This document shows, one piece after another, positions 17,881 to 26,605 of a stretch of 64,000 nucleotides of DNA. The notes beneath the pieces are model-generated. The model made no database searches and was not told where the DNA came from. It worked only from the letters and a program-made list of their open reading frames with translations. Source of the stretch: Treponema sp. (GTDB lineage: Bacteria; Spirochaetota; Spirochaetia; Treponematales; Breznakiellaceae); the NCBI GenBank assembly GCA_031267675.1, contig JAIRYT010000061.1, forward strand, positions 23,074 to 87,073. The letters are read 5' to 3'. Position 1 is the stretch's first letter; every line of letters starts with the position of its first letter. The position numbers and the translations under genes were made by a program.

Positions 17881-18156
17881 CTACGGCTTTACCCTTCTCA
17901 TCTTTATCAATATTGGTAATATCCAATTGCCAGTAATGAAAATAATAAGGCAATAATACAAAAAAAGGTAGGCCAAATCATGTAACCCAAATTTTGATAA
18001 ATAATTTGATAAAAATAATAATATAAAACTAAGAACGATAAAATTACTTGTCATTAAGACAACAATAAATTTCAAATTGGATAATCGTACTTTATTCACA
18101 AATAAACAAGTGCCTAAAGTAAGACACACAATGAATAAAATACTGCGCTTTTTCAT
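17881..18156 (-). CDS. Small integral membrane protein of unknown function
   Basis: 91 residues with about three hydrophobic spans (SILFIVCLTLGTCLFV; FIVVLMTSNFIVLSFILLF; FLYYCLIIFITGNWILPIL) and a basic end MRRVKP. I start at 18156 because AAGAGG lies 6 nt before that ATG; an earlier ATG at 18174 overlaps the leuA stop and has no site. Very AT-rich. It may be translated from leuA read-through. No function can be assigned. Confidence 0.5.
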   Translation of the reverse strand: MKKRSILFIVCLTLGTCLFVNKVRLSNLKFIVVLMTSNFIVLSFILLFLSNYLSKFGLHDLAYLFLYYCLIIFITGNWILPILIKMRRVKP

Positions 18157-18170
18157 GTTATCCTCTTTAA

Positions 18171-19718
18171 TCATTCATGTTTTGGGCTGGCTGTGCCGGC
18201 TGCCGCCTCCCACTCCATCGCGTTAATGGCGGCAAGGTACGCCTTGATTGACGATTCGATGATGTCGGTGGATACGCCGCGGCCGTTATAGCGCCGGTCG
18301 TCCCAGGCTATTTTTACCATTGTTTCGCCCTGGGCGGAGGAACCGCCGGTAATCGCCCCTATCTCGTAAAGTTCCAGTTCCGGTTCCCTGCCGATAATTT
18401 GGTTTATTGCCTTAAAAATGGAGTCAATGGGACCGTCCCCCAGCGCGACGATTTTTTCGCGGCGGCCGTCCTTGTGAAGCAGGCGTATGGTGCCGGAAGC
18501 GCCAAGGGCGCTTCCCGTGTTCACCGCCCAGTGGTCCAGCGTCCATGTTTCGGGCACCGAGGGGGCGGCGCCCAGCATCAGCGCCTCAATGTCGCGATCA
18601 TTGACCGTTTTCTTTTTATCGGCGAGCGTTTTAAATTCGGCAAAGATTTTTTCCAAAAGTTCGCGGTCTACGGTAAAACCCAGCAGATTAAGCCGGTCTT
18701 CGAAAGCGTGACGGCCCGAGTGCTTTCCAAGCACCATTTGATTTTTGGAAATCCCCACCGATTCGGGTGTCATGATTTCGTAAGTTTCGCTGTTTGCCAT
18801 AATTCCGTGCTGGTGTATGCCCGCTTCGTGGGCAAAGGCGTTTTCGCCGACAATGGCCTTGTTCGGCTGTACCTTGACCCCGGTTACCTGGCTTACCAGG
18901 CGGCTCATGCTGTAAATCTGGCTGGTATTGATCCGGGTGTCCACCCCGAAGCGATCGCGGCGTACCCGCAGCGACATAACAATTTCTTCAAGCGAGGCGT
19001 TCCCCGCCCGCTCGCCGATTCCGTTTATCGTACATTCAACCTGATCGGCGCCGTTTTGTATTGCGGCAAGGCTGTTTGCCACAGCGAGCCCCAGATCGTT
19101 ATGACAATGCACCGACAGCTTTGCGCGTTCAACGCCCTCGGTATGTTCCTTTACATAACGAATCCGCTCTCCAAATTCACCAGGCATGGCGTACCCGACG
19201 GTATCGGGAAAGTTTACCGTAAGCGCGCCGGCCTTTATGGTTTCAGAAAAAATGCGGCAGACAAAACCGGGATCGCTGCGAAAAGCGTCTTCGGCGCTAA
19301 ATTCAACATCGGAGCAGAATTGTTTGGCATAGGCGACCGCCCACACTGCCTGTTCCAAAACTTCGTCCTGCGTCATTTTTAGTTTATATTCCATGTGGAC
19401 GGGGCTGGTCGCCAAAAAAATATGTACGCGGGGAGCGGCGGCCCCGGCGAGCGCTTCTTTTGCGGCGTCAATATCGTTTTTAAGCGAACGGCACAGCGCG
19501 GCCACGGCGCTCTCTTTGATAATTCCCGCGATAGCTTTTACCGATTCAAGATCGCCCTGACTTGAAGCGGGAAAACCCGCCTCGATTACGTCAACGCCGA
19601 GTTTTTCAAGGCGGCGGGCAACATCAAGTTTTTCAACCGAATTCATGGAACATCCGGGAGCCTGTTCGCCGTCGCGCAGGGTCGTGTCAAAAATGATAAT
19701 CTGCCGGTAATTCATCAC
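18171..19718 (-). CDS. leuA: 2-isopropylmalate synthase
   Basis: First committed step of leucine synthesis: acetyl-CoA + 2-oxoisovalerate to 2-isopropylmalate. The 515 residues show [16 protein letters not shown] at the start, the metal-binding [15 protein letters not shown], and the [10 protein letters not shown] segment. A C-terminal LeuA regulatory domain (about 400-500) is present, so leucine feedback is likely. The start overlaps the ilvN stop by 4 nt (ATGA), showing translational coupling. The rest of the leucine and valine genes are not in the window. Confidence 0.94.
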   Translation of the reverse strand: MMNYRQIIIFDTTLRDGEQAPGCSMNSVEKLDVARRLEKLGVDVIEAGFPASSQGDLESVKAIAGIIKESAVAALCRSLKNDIDAAKEALAGAAAPRVHIFLATSPVHMEYKLKMTQDEVLEQAVWAVAYAKQFCSDVEFSAEDAFRSDPGFVCRIFSETIKAGALTVNFPDTVGYAMPGEFGERIRYVKEHTEGVERAKLSVHCHNDLGLAVANSLAAIQNGADQVECTINGIGERAGNASLEEIVMSLRVRRDRFGVDTRINTSQIYSMSRLVSQVTGVKVQPNKAIVGENAFAHEAGIHQHGIMANSETYEIMTPESVGISKNQMVLGKHSGRHAFEDRLNLLGFTVDRELLEKIFAEFKTLADKKKTVNDRDIEALMLGAAPSVPETWTLDHWAVNTGSALGASGTIRLLHKDGRREKIVALGDGPIDSIFKAINQIIGREPELELYEIGAITGGSSAQGETMVKIAWDDRRYNGRGVSTDIIESSIKAYLAAINAMEWEAAAGTASPKHE

Positions 19719-20233
19719 TTTGGTCCTTTTGATTGTCCGGGCAGGGTAAGGGCTTTTGCGCCCCGCTCCAGCGCTACCATTCCGGTGCGGGCCAGTTCAA
19801 TAATCCCCTGGGAAGAAAGCAGCATAAGCAGTCCGTTTAGTTTTTCCATATCGCCGGTAGCTTCTATTGTTACCGTCGTACGCGAAACATCCACAATGCG
19901 GGAACGAAAAATAGAGGCAATCTGCAAAACACCCGGACGGGTTTTTTCGCCGGCCTTGACTTTAACCAGCATGATCTCGCGGCGCAGGCAGAGCGCGGGA
20001 TCAAGTTTCCGCACGGCGATAACATCGACAAGTTTTTCCAGTTGTTTTACAATCTGTTCAAGCACGCGATCATCGCCGGTGACGGCAATGGTCATGCGGG
20101 ATATGCTTGTATCTTCCGTTTCGCCGACCGTAAGGCTGTCGATGTTAAAACTGCGCCGCGCAAACAGACCCGACACGCGGCTCAAGGTTCCCGCGCGGTT
20201 TTCGACCAGCACCGATACTACCTGTTGTTTCAT
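19715..20233 (-). CDS. ilvN: Acetolactate synthase small (regulatory) subunit
   Basis: Regulatory partner of acetolactate synthase in branched-chain amino acid synthesis. The 172-residue protein has an N-terminal ACT domain (VLVENRAGTLSRVSGLFARR, SFNIDSLTVG) and the C-terminal ALS small-subunit domain. The catalytic large subunit is not adjacent, which is unusual. The gene is sandwiched between an M15 peptidase and leuA with 4-nt overlaps on both sides. Confidence 0.92.
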   Translation of the reverse strand: MKQQVVSVLVENRAGTLSRVSGLFARRSFNIDSLTVGETEDTSISRMTIAVTGDDRVLEQIVKQLEKLVDVIAVRKLDPALCLRREIMLVKVKAGEKTRPGVLQIASIFRSRIVDVSRTTVTIEATGDMEKLNGLLMLLSSQGIIELARTGMVALERGAKALTLPGQSKGPK

Positions 20234-21102
20234 AATCCCTCCACATGCATACCGTTGGCGATAAGGATTTCCGGCCGGTATTCAAAATGCATGGTATCAA
20301 AAAGCATCCACTTGCCGCCCCAGCAAAAGCCGTATGCCTCAAACGCCTTGACCACTTCCTGCGGGGGATGCCAGCGGCGTTCGTAGGGCGTCATGTACCA
20401 TTCGCCCCCGACGGCGTCGCTGGTCCATTGCCAGTAGGTCGCAAGGCCGTTGATTCGCGCCGGCTGTATGTCAAGCGCCACTCCGTACGAGTGATAGCTT
20501 CTGCTCGCGGTCGCGGCTACATTGCGCCAGCTCCACGCGCCGACGGAACCAAGGCTGGCAATCCAGGTGTTTATAGAAGGATTTGAGCCGGCGGCGCTTC
20601 GGATACGCGCTTCTACGGCGGCCAATTTGGGCGCGATAAGTTTATGTACCGGGAATTTTTTGCCCAAAAAAGTGATTTGTACCAGATTGGCGTAGGCTTC
20701 ATTCTGATTATGCGCCTCGAAAAGGGTGTCAAAAAAATCGGGGTCGCGGCGGGGCGGATTCGCCCTTCTTCCCGGCAAAATCCTCCCAAGCCGCGCCGCG
20801 GTTTCGGGATCGGGCGCCTTCCAGGGGGGAAGCTCCGCCTGGTAGCTATAGAACGACTGGCGGGCAAATTCGGTATTGGCGCGCTTTTCTTCGCTCAAAA
20901 GGCGTCCGTCCGCCCAATAAAACCAGCGGCCTTTTAACAGCACCGCCCAGTCATTGTCCCGGTACTCGGCCCGTTCAATGGCTGGATAGGCGGCGGCATA
21001 GGCCTTCATAATCTGTTCGCCGCCGGCCGGCTGCTGGCCCCGCACGGGAACAGCCTGCCACAGCGCAAGCATAAGGGTGAAAAAAATGATGTTTTTTGGC
21101 AT
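20230..21102 (-). CDS. Exported M15-type peptidase (D-Ala-D-Ala carboxypeptidase-like)
   Basis: Cell-wall hydrolase candidate of 290 residues with an N-terminal signal peptide (FFTLMLALWQAVPVRG). The zinc-site elements SYHSYGVALDI and DTMHFEYRPE match the VanY/M15 pattern H...D...H. The usual SxHxxGxAxD spacing is kept. It overlaps the start of ilvN by 4 nt, an odd pairing of envelope and amino-acid genes. A TATTAT box lies 5 nt before its ATG. Substrate is presumably peptidoglycan cross-links, by inference. Confidence 0.75.
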   Translation of the reverse strand: MPKNIIFFTLMLALWQAVPVRGQQPAGGEQIMKAYAAAYPAIERAEYRDNDWAVLLKGRWFYWADGRLLSEEKRANTEFARQSFYSYQAELPPWKAPDPETAARLGRILPGRRANPPRRDPDFFDTLFEAHNQNEAYANLVQITFLGKKFPVHKLIAPKLAAVEARIRSAAGSNPSINTWIASLGSVGAWSWRNVAATASRSYHSYGVALDIQPARINGLATYWQWTSDAVGGEWYMTPYERRWHPPQEVVKAFEAYGFCWGGKWMLFDTMHFEYRPEILIANGMHVEGL

Positions 21103-21127
21103 AATGAATAATAAATCAAAACACCCC

Positions 21128-21156
21128 TTGACGGCTAGCCCAAACTGGGGTAGGCT
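21128..21156 (+). promoter_or_regulatory. Promoter of the RRM protein gene
   Basis: TTGACG, 17-nt spacer, TAGGCT. This leaves a leader of about 80 nt that contains a GCGTT...AACGC hairpin. A second TTGACA at 21158 with a TATATA further on is a weaker alternative. Confidence 0.55.
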
Positions 21157-21236
21157 ATTGACAGCGTTTTCGTTTGAGAACGCCTATATATGGCTCACCC
21201 GCCAGCCAAACAAAGACGGGGTAAGGAATTCTCTCA

Positions 21237-21518
21237 ATGGCTAAGAAATTGTATGTCGGTAATCTTTCGTACAACACCACCGAGGACGGACTTCGCAGTC
21301 TGTTTACCGGGTATGGGACTGTTGCATCCGCAAAAATCATTTTTGATCGGGAGACAGGCAACTCCAAAGGCTTTGGTTTTATCGAAATGGGAACCGACGA
21401 AGAAGCTGCTGCGGCTATCACCGGAACAAACGGCAAGGAAATTGACGGTCGTAAGCTCCGGGTAAATGAAGCGATGGACAAACCCCGCCGCAATTCAGGT
21501 TCCGGCGGAAACTGGTAA
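21237..21518 (+). CDS. Single-RRM RNA-binding protein
   Basis: 93-residue cytoplasmic RNA-binding protein: RNP-2 motif KLYVGNLSY and RNP-1 motif KGFGFIEM, with a short basic Gly-rich tail. This is the bacterial cold-inducible Rbp type. The ribosome site AAGGAA lies 9 nt before ATG. The long structured leader is compatible with temperature control, though that is only inferred. It is monocistronic and converges on the large kinase gene. Confidence 0.9.
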   Translation: MAKKLYVGNLSYNTTEDGLRSLFTGYGTVASAKIIFDRETGNSKGFGFIEMGTDEEAAAAITGTNGKEIDGRKLRVNEAMDKPRRNSGSGGNW

Positions 21519-21524
21519 TGGAAT

Positions 21525-21553
21525 AACAGAGTTCGTTTAACGCGGACTCTGTT
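21525..21553. terminator. Possible shared terminator hairpin
   Basis: Perfect 8-bp arms AACAGAGT / ACTCTGTT around a 13-nt loop between the convergent RRM and kinase genes. It overlaps the last codons of the kinase. It lacks a clean T-run. Confidence 0.4.
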
Positions 21554-24500
21554 GTCCAAAAGCATAAAAACCAATTTTCTCCAACAGCGCGGCCTCGTCT
21601 ATGGGTTTTCTAAGGTGATCATTCATCCCCGCCGCCAGGCAGTTTTCGATGTCTTCTTTGAACGCGTTGGCTGTCATGGCTACAATGGGAATTGTTTTAG
21701 CCTCGGGTAAATCCAGGGCGCGTATTGCCCGCGTCGCCTCCAGACCGTTCATTTCCGGCATTTGTACATCCATAACAATAAGATGATATTTTGCGGGATT
21801 GGCGAGGAATTTCTTTACCGCTTCAACGCCGTTTGAGGCGGTGTCGATCACCGCGTGGGTGTCCTCCAGAATGGCCATAAAGATTTCGCGGTTAATCTCG
21901 ATATCTTCGGCAAGGAGCAGGTTTATTCCGCGGTAGTCGGGGCGCGGCGCGGCCGGTCTGTCGGGCTCGGCAGTTTTTCCCGAGGCGCTTTTAATTACGT
22001 CAAACAGGGCGGAAGGAAACACCGGTTTTGAAACAAAGCGGCTTACCCCGGCGGCGAGCGCCCGATCTTCAATACGGTTCCATTCCAGGAAACTGCACAC
22101 AAGAATAATCCGCGCGGAATCAATTATATGGCCAAGTTCTTCCGCAACCAAAAGGCCTGTTTTTTCATCGGTATGACGGCGGCGGAGTCTGCCCGGGCCG
22201 ATATTGTATTCCACAAAGACAATATCGTATTCCCTGCCGCAGCCCGCGGCCGCTTCGATCAGGGCAAGGGCGCTGTCGCGGGTTGCCGCCGTTTCGACCG
22301 CCATGCCGAACGAAGCGATAATACGCGCCATCTCTTCCCGCTGCTCCGTATCATTTTCTACCACCAGGATTTTCAGCGCCGCGCTTTCGGCAGAACGCTC
22401 CGCTCCGGGCGGCGGATCGCCTGCGGAAGCCAGTAATTCCACCTGAAAGAAAAACACCGAACCCGAGCCGGGTTCGCTTTCTACCCAAATGCGGCCGTTC
22501 ATTTTTTCTACGATGCTTTTTGAAATAGCCAGCCCCAAACCGGTGCCGCCAAAACGGGCGGTAATATTTTTGTCCGCCTGCTGGAACGGAAGAAACAGTT
22601 TTTTCATCTGGTCCGCGCTCATACCTATTCCCGTGTCGCTTATCGCAAAGCGCAGGATCTTTTTTTCTTTATCCGCACAGTCAACTTCGTCCACGTTCAC
22701 GTGGATTCTGCCGCCTTCGGGGGTAAACTTTACCGCGTTGGAAAGCAGATTGGTAATTACCTGGGAAAGCCGTAGTTCGTCTCCTTCGTAATGAACGCAC
22801 AGCCCCGGTTTAACCGATACAACAAGCGCCTGATCTTTTTGGTCGGTCTTGTCGTTAATAATATTGCACACCCGTATCAATAATTTTTCCAGGTTAAACG
22901 GAACGCTGTCCAAATCAAATTTACCCGATTCGATCTTTGACATATCCAGAATATCGTTAATAATACCCAAAAGATGTGTTGACGAAGCGTTGATGGTAGA
23001 AAGGCAGTAGCGCAGTTTGCCTATGTCGCTGGTTTTGCCGGCAATGCGGGTCATGCCGATAATGGCGTTCATCGGCGTGCGGATTTCGTGGCTCATCCGG
23101 GAAAGAAAATCGCTTTTTGCGCGGGTTCCGGCCAGCGCGTCGCTCGACGCCTTTATAAGCGTTTGGGTAAGTTCCCGCTCCTGAATGGTTGTTACGATAA
23201 GCAGGCCGCCGGCGGTAATTGCCGCAATATCTTCTTCGGTAAATGTCTGCTCTTCTGTCCGGTTTATCGAGATTAATCCCCAAAAATTCCCTTTTATGAT
23301 GATGGGAACGGCAAGCACCGAAAGAATTTTGCCCCGGTCGAACATTTCTTTTTCACACGCGTTCATAATCGAATAATTACGCCCGACAGTATTTCCCGAA
23401 GAAAGCTCCTTGATCCAGCCGGGCAGTACGGCGTCGTCGAACTGTTCGGTGCCTGTTTCTTCTTTTACGGGGTATCCGTAAAGACGGCGAACGAACAGCG
23501 AAGCTTCTTTTTTTTCCGCCTTCCAAAGGTGGGTGCCGCTGCAACCAAGCGTGCTGCAGATTGCCTCGCAGGCATTAATCATTACTTCGGAAAAACCGTC
23601 GTCGTTTACCGAAAGCAGGGTTGACCCAATCTGGTGCACCAGCTCTATGTACTGGGCGTTTTTCCGGTACAGGTTAATGTTGTTTTTACGTTCATGCAGT
23701 AAATCTTCGCGGGTTTTAACAAGGCAGTTTTCGCTTTGGTTAATTCCCAGGGCGATTTTACGCGCCATTCCCCGGCACGAAGGGGAACCGCAGGCGCCGC
23801 AGTCAAAATTGTTTTTTACGCTGTTCCGGGCGGCGGAACCGGCCGATTTAAAAAGTTTTTCCAGCGCTTCTTCGATTTTCTTTTCATCGGGGTCCTGTCT
23901 TTTATTGTCCGCCGCAGGCGTTTTAAGGAATTTTTTAAAATCAAAGGCGTTATATTCTTTGCGCTTTTTAAAAGAAAGCTGCTCGGTTTTTGATGTTTCG
24001 CGTTTATTGTTTTCGATAATCGCCCGGATGGTAAAACTGTTTTTTGGAACAATGCCCGCGGACCCCCGGTTACAGCCGTATTCACAGCACCGGGCGTCAA
24101 AAATACGCGGCAGATCGCTTTTATCCGCCGCCGCATAGCTTTCAAGTTCCGTAAACACCGGGCGGCCCGCGTATTCAGCAGACGATCCGCATTCCGGCTT
24201 AAAGCCCTCCGTCAGCGGAAAAACCGTACCCGGTTCCACGGGCGGGTCAAAATTTGATTCGCCTGAAGGAAGTTCTATTTTTGCCCCGTTTATATAGCGA
24301 AAAAGTTTTTCGAAGGTAAGATGATAGGTAATGCCGGCGGAACGGCCCTGCGCGATACAGGAAGAGAGGACGGCGATTTTTCCGCTTCCTTTGTATTCCC
24401 TTAAATACACGGCAAGGCAGTTTACGGGATCCTGCACAGGCGAAAGCGCCGGCAGCAGTTCGTTTTGATACTGTTCGCACCAGGAAACAAGCGCCGGACA

Positions 24501-24932
24501 GCTCTGGGTAATCAGGGGCGGCGGATCATACTGTTCAATATATTCAAGGGTTGCCCGCCTGCAGATATCCCCGCCAAAAGACGCGTCATATATTCCGGCA
24601 ATACCCATGCCGCGAAAATATTCCAAAAGCTGTTTCCAGCGGGGGACATTAATTTTAAGCGAAGAGGCGATCAGGGTGATTTCTTTGCCGGCGGCTATAT
24701 CGGCAAGAAACAATTCCAGATCGTCCGTGTAATCGCGCGCGCCGTGTCCGCACGCTTCAAGACAGGCGCCGCAGGCAATACAGCTGTTTTCGTCTACTTT
24801 TACTTTTGAATTACCCTGTTGATCAAAATAACTTATGTTTGCCGTCTCTACCGGACAGGCGCGGATACAGCGGTTACAGCCAACGCATAATTCTTCGCTG
24901 GCGGTAATGACGCTCTTCACCGGGCCGCCCAC
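21537..24932 (-). CDS. [FeFe]-hydrogenase-like sensory hybrid histidine kinase
   Basis: Very large (1131 residues) cytoplasmic fusion. Residues 16-61 hold two 4Fe-4S ferredoxin motifs. About 70-300 is an [FeFe]-hydrogenase catalytic-type domain keeping likely H-cluster cysteines 145, 192, 283 and 287. The proton-shuttle Cys of the TSCCP motif is Ser144 (TQSCP). A further Fe-S domain has Cys378, 381, 386 and 403. A GAF domain (430-585) is followed by a histidine kinase with His615 in SHEIRTPMN and its ATPase domain. The first receiver has Glu where the phospho-Asp belongs (FVEYNIGP); the second keeps Asp (VMDVQMP). The role is probably sensing H2 or redox state and passing phosphate on; this is inferred. 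It overlaps the upstream lipoprotein gene by 16 nt. Confidence 0.85.
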   Translation of the reverse strand: MGGPVKSVITASEELCVGCNRCIRACPVETANISYFDQQGNSKVKVDENSCIACGACLEACGHGARDYTDDLELFLADIAAGKEITLIASSLKINVPRWKQLLEYFRGMGIAGIYDASFGGDICRRATLEYIEQYDPPPLITQSCPALVSWCEQYQNELLPALSPVQDPVNCLAVYLREYKGSGKIAVLSSCIAQGRSAGITYHLTFEKLFRYINGAKIELPSGESNFDPPVEPGTVFPLTEGFKPECGSSAEYAGRPVFTELESYAAADKSDLPRIFDARCCEYGCNRGSAGIVPKNSFTIRAIIENNKRETSKTEQLSFKKRKEYNAFDFKKFLKTPAADNKRQDPDEKKIEEALEKLFKSAGSAARNSVKNNFDCGACGSPSCRGMARKIALGINQSENCLVKTREDLLHERKNNINLYRKNAQYIELVHQIGSTLLSVNDDGFSEVMINACEAICSTLGCSGTHLWKAEKKEASLFVRRLYGYPVKEETGTEQFDDAVLPGWIKELSSGNTVGRNYSIMNACEKEMFDRGKILSVLAVPIIIKGNFWGLISINRTEEQTFTEEDIAAITAGGLLIVTTIQERELTQTLIKASSDALAGTRAKSDFLSRMSHEIRTPMNAIIGMTRIAGKTSDIGKLRYCLSTINASSTHLLGIINDILDMSKIESGKFDLDSVPFNLEKLLIRVCNIINDKTDQKDQALVVSVKPGLCVHYEGDELRLSQVITNLLSNAVKFTPEGGRIHVNVDEVDCADKEKKILRFAISDTGIGMSADQMKKLFLPFQQADKNITARFGGTGLGLAISKSIVEKMNGRIWVESEPGSGSVFFFQVELLASAGDPPPGAERSAESAALKILVVENDTEQREEMARIIASFGMAVETAATRDSALALIEAAAGCGREYDIVFVEYNIGPGRLRRRHTDEKTGLLVAEELGHIIDSARIILVCSFLEWNRIEDRALAAGVSRFVSKPVFPSALFDVIKSASGKTAEPDRPAAPRPDYRGINLLLAEDIEINREIFMAILEDTHAVIDTASNGVEAVKKFLANPAKYHLIVMDVQMPEMNGLEATRAIRALDLPEAKTIPIVAMTANAFKEDIENCLAAGMNDHLRKPIDEAALLEKIGFYAFGQQSPR

Positions 24933-25831
24933 TCATGAATAAAGCTAAAGGCGTGCTGCTGAATTCCGTCAAACCAGCGATCGATAAAATGTACCAGATC
25001 GTTCCCGGTGTAGCGGTAATGCCAGCTTTCCCAGTCATATCCGGTAAGCGCTTCATATCCCCGGGGATACGAAAGCGACCAGCCGTATTCGCCGGCATGC
25101 GCTTTTACCCAGCGGCCCGCGGCGCTTTCGGCAAAATCGTTGGTGATTGAACCAAAATCAACAACAAGTCCCAGCTGATGCTGGCTCATTCCCGGACGGG
25201 CGCTTACCCGTTCCGCCTGCGCGAGGCCAAGCCGTTTTGTCCAGCGGTCAAAGGAACCAATTTGATATTCCCAGGAACGATAGGCCGATGATACGGTCAG
25301 GGTAATTCCCGCGCTTTTTGCCGCGGCCGCCAGTTCTTCCAGCGCCGCCTCTGCTTTTTCGCGGAGCATCATTACATCGCCGATTCCGGCGCGGTAACTT
25401 TTGTAGCGCAGTGTTACCAGGTCGTCAGGCTCATAGCTTTCGGGAAGCGAGTGCTGTTTATCAACCAGAATCCAAAGAAACGGATCGGCGGTTTTTTGCA
25501 GGGTATCGTCAAGTTCGCCAAGAAACATTTCTTCCTGGGCGCGAATCTTTTGCGCCATGTCGGGAGGAATTGCGGCGGCGGACAACGCGTCGATCAGGCG
25601 GGCGTTCGGTAAACTTGTCCTTTGATTTTGGGCATTTTGATCCTGATTTCGATTTTGGCTTTGGCTTTGGCTTTGGCTTTGGCTTTGGCTTTGGCTTTGG
25701 CTTTGGCTTTGATCTTGATTGGCAATGGAGATTTTAGTTTTTTCGGCCTCGTTAATTCCCGCCCGAGACTTGCTGCCGGTACACGAAATAGAAATACAGA
25801 GCAAGAATAAAATTACCGGACCACCCTTCAT
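24917..25831 (-). CDS. M15/VanY-type carboxypeptidase lipoprotein with Ser-Gln repeat
   Basis: 304-residue lipoprotein (lipobox ISISC). A low-complexity Ser-Gln repeat linker at about residues 40-60 is followed by a D-alanyl-D-alanine carboxypeptidase domain with SAYRSWEYQ, SQHQLGLVVDFG and SWHYRY, the zinc-binding pattern. It probably trims periplasmic peptidoglycan. The linker is encoded by nine hexanucleotide repeats, so its length could vary by two residues per unit without breaking the frame. It is the first gene of a pair with the sensory kinase, overlapping it by 16 nt. Its promoter ends 8 nt before the ATG. Confidence 0.82.
   Translation of the reverse strand: MKGGPVILFLLCISISCTGSKSRAGINEAEKTKISIANQDQSQSQSQSQSQSQSQSQSQNRNQDQNAQNQRTSLPNARLIDALSAAAIPPDMAQKIRAQEEMFLGELDDTLQKTADPFLWILVDKQHSLPESYEPDDLVTLRYKSYRAGIGDVMMLREKAEAALEELAAAAKSAGITLTVSSAYRSWEYQIGSFDRWTKRLGLAQAERVSARPGMSQHQLGLVVDFGSITNDFAESAAGRWVKAHAGEYGWSLSYPRGYEALTGYDWESWHYRYTGNDLVHFIDRWFDGIQQHAFSFIHEWAAR
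25654..25707 (+). repeat. Hexanucleotide repeat, nine copies
   Basis: Nine perfect tandem TTTGGC units, coding (minus strand) for a Ser-Gln repeat in the lipoprotein linker. A candidate for slipped-strand length change that keeps the frame. Confidence 0.95.
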
Positions 25832-25839
25832 GGCATTAG

Positions 25840-25869
25840 ACTATACACTTTTTAAGCACGCGTGTCCAA
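25840..25869 (-). promoter_or_regulatory. Promoter of the M15 lipoprotein/kinase pair
   Basis: Minus strand: TTGGAC, 18-nt spacer, TATAGT, then only 8 nt to ATG 25831. No Shine-Dalgarno is present. Confidence 0.5.
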
Positions 25870-25951
25870 TATTATTTTTACAAAAAATTTATCGGCGCTT
25901 TCGGGAACTTACCAGTTCAATACAATCGAGGTAATCGAGGTAATCAAAGAA

Positions 25952-26590
25952 TCAAAGCAATCGAAGGGCTTCCTTTGCCATAGCCTCGGCAAAAGCCGCG
26001 TGGCCTTCGGCCTCCCAGTGAACGCCGTCCGCGCCGCTCGACTCAACGACCGCGCCCGCGTCAAAAAACGCCGCGCCGCATTCTTTGGCGCAGGCGCGGT
26101 AATACGGCGCAAGGCGGCGCGAAATTTCGACCGCGTCAGGCGCAAGCAGCTGGCGGAACGCGGGCGATTCGACAAGCGGCGGCGGCGAAACCATTAGCAC
26201 GCGCGGCGCGCCGTTATCCGGTCCTGTTTCGGAACCAAGGATTGCCTTTGCCACAAGCTGAGCGCCGTGGGAAACATCGTAAGCGCCGGGATTAAAACGG
26301 TTTTTTAAATCGTTGCTTCCCAGCATAAAGATAACCAGATCGAGCGGGCGGTGGCTTCGCAGTATGGGAATTAACTGGCGCAGTCCGTTACGGTCGCCTT
26401 CGATTGGATCTTCAAGGCAGCTTGTTCTGCCGTTAAGGCCCTCTTCAATTACCCAGTAATCCGGATTCGACACATCGCGGTTAAGGAGCGCCGCCATTGC
26501 CACAGGCCAGCGGGTCCTGTAGTCATAGCGGCCTCCCCGGGGATTATAACCCCAGGTGTTTGAATCGCCGTAACAGAGTATGGTCTTCAT
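25952..26590 (-). CDS. SGNH/GDSL-family esterase
   Basis: 212-residue cytoplasmic hydrolase (no signal peptide). Block I is CYGDSNTWG with the nucleophile Ser, the block III Asn is in MLGSNDLK, and the block V Asp/His is in GADGVHWEAEGH. It resembles the arylesterase/acetyl-esterase branch, so it may remove acetyl groups from sugars; the substrate is unknown. It is the last gene of the chemotaxis-like cluster running down from 30224, 15 nt after the Cache sensor gene. Confidence 0.82.
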   Translation of the reverse strand: MKTILCYGDSNTWGYNPRGGRYDYRTRWPVAMAALLNRDVSNPDYWVIEEGLNGRTSCLEDPIEGDRNGLRQLIPILRSHRPLDLVIFMLGSNDLKNRFNPGAYDVSHGAQLVAKAILGSETGPDNGAPRVLMVSPPPLVESPAFRQLLAPDAVEISRRLAPYYRACAKECGAAFFDAGAVVESSGADGVHWEAEGHAAFAEAMAKEALRLL

Positions 26591-26605
26591 TGTTTTCGCG
26601 GCGAA

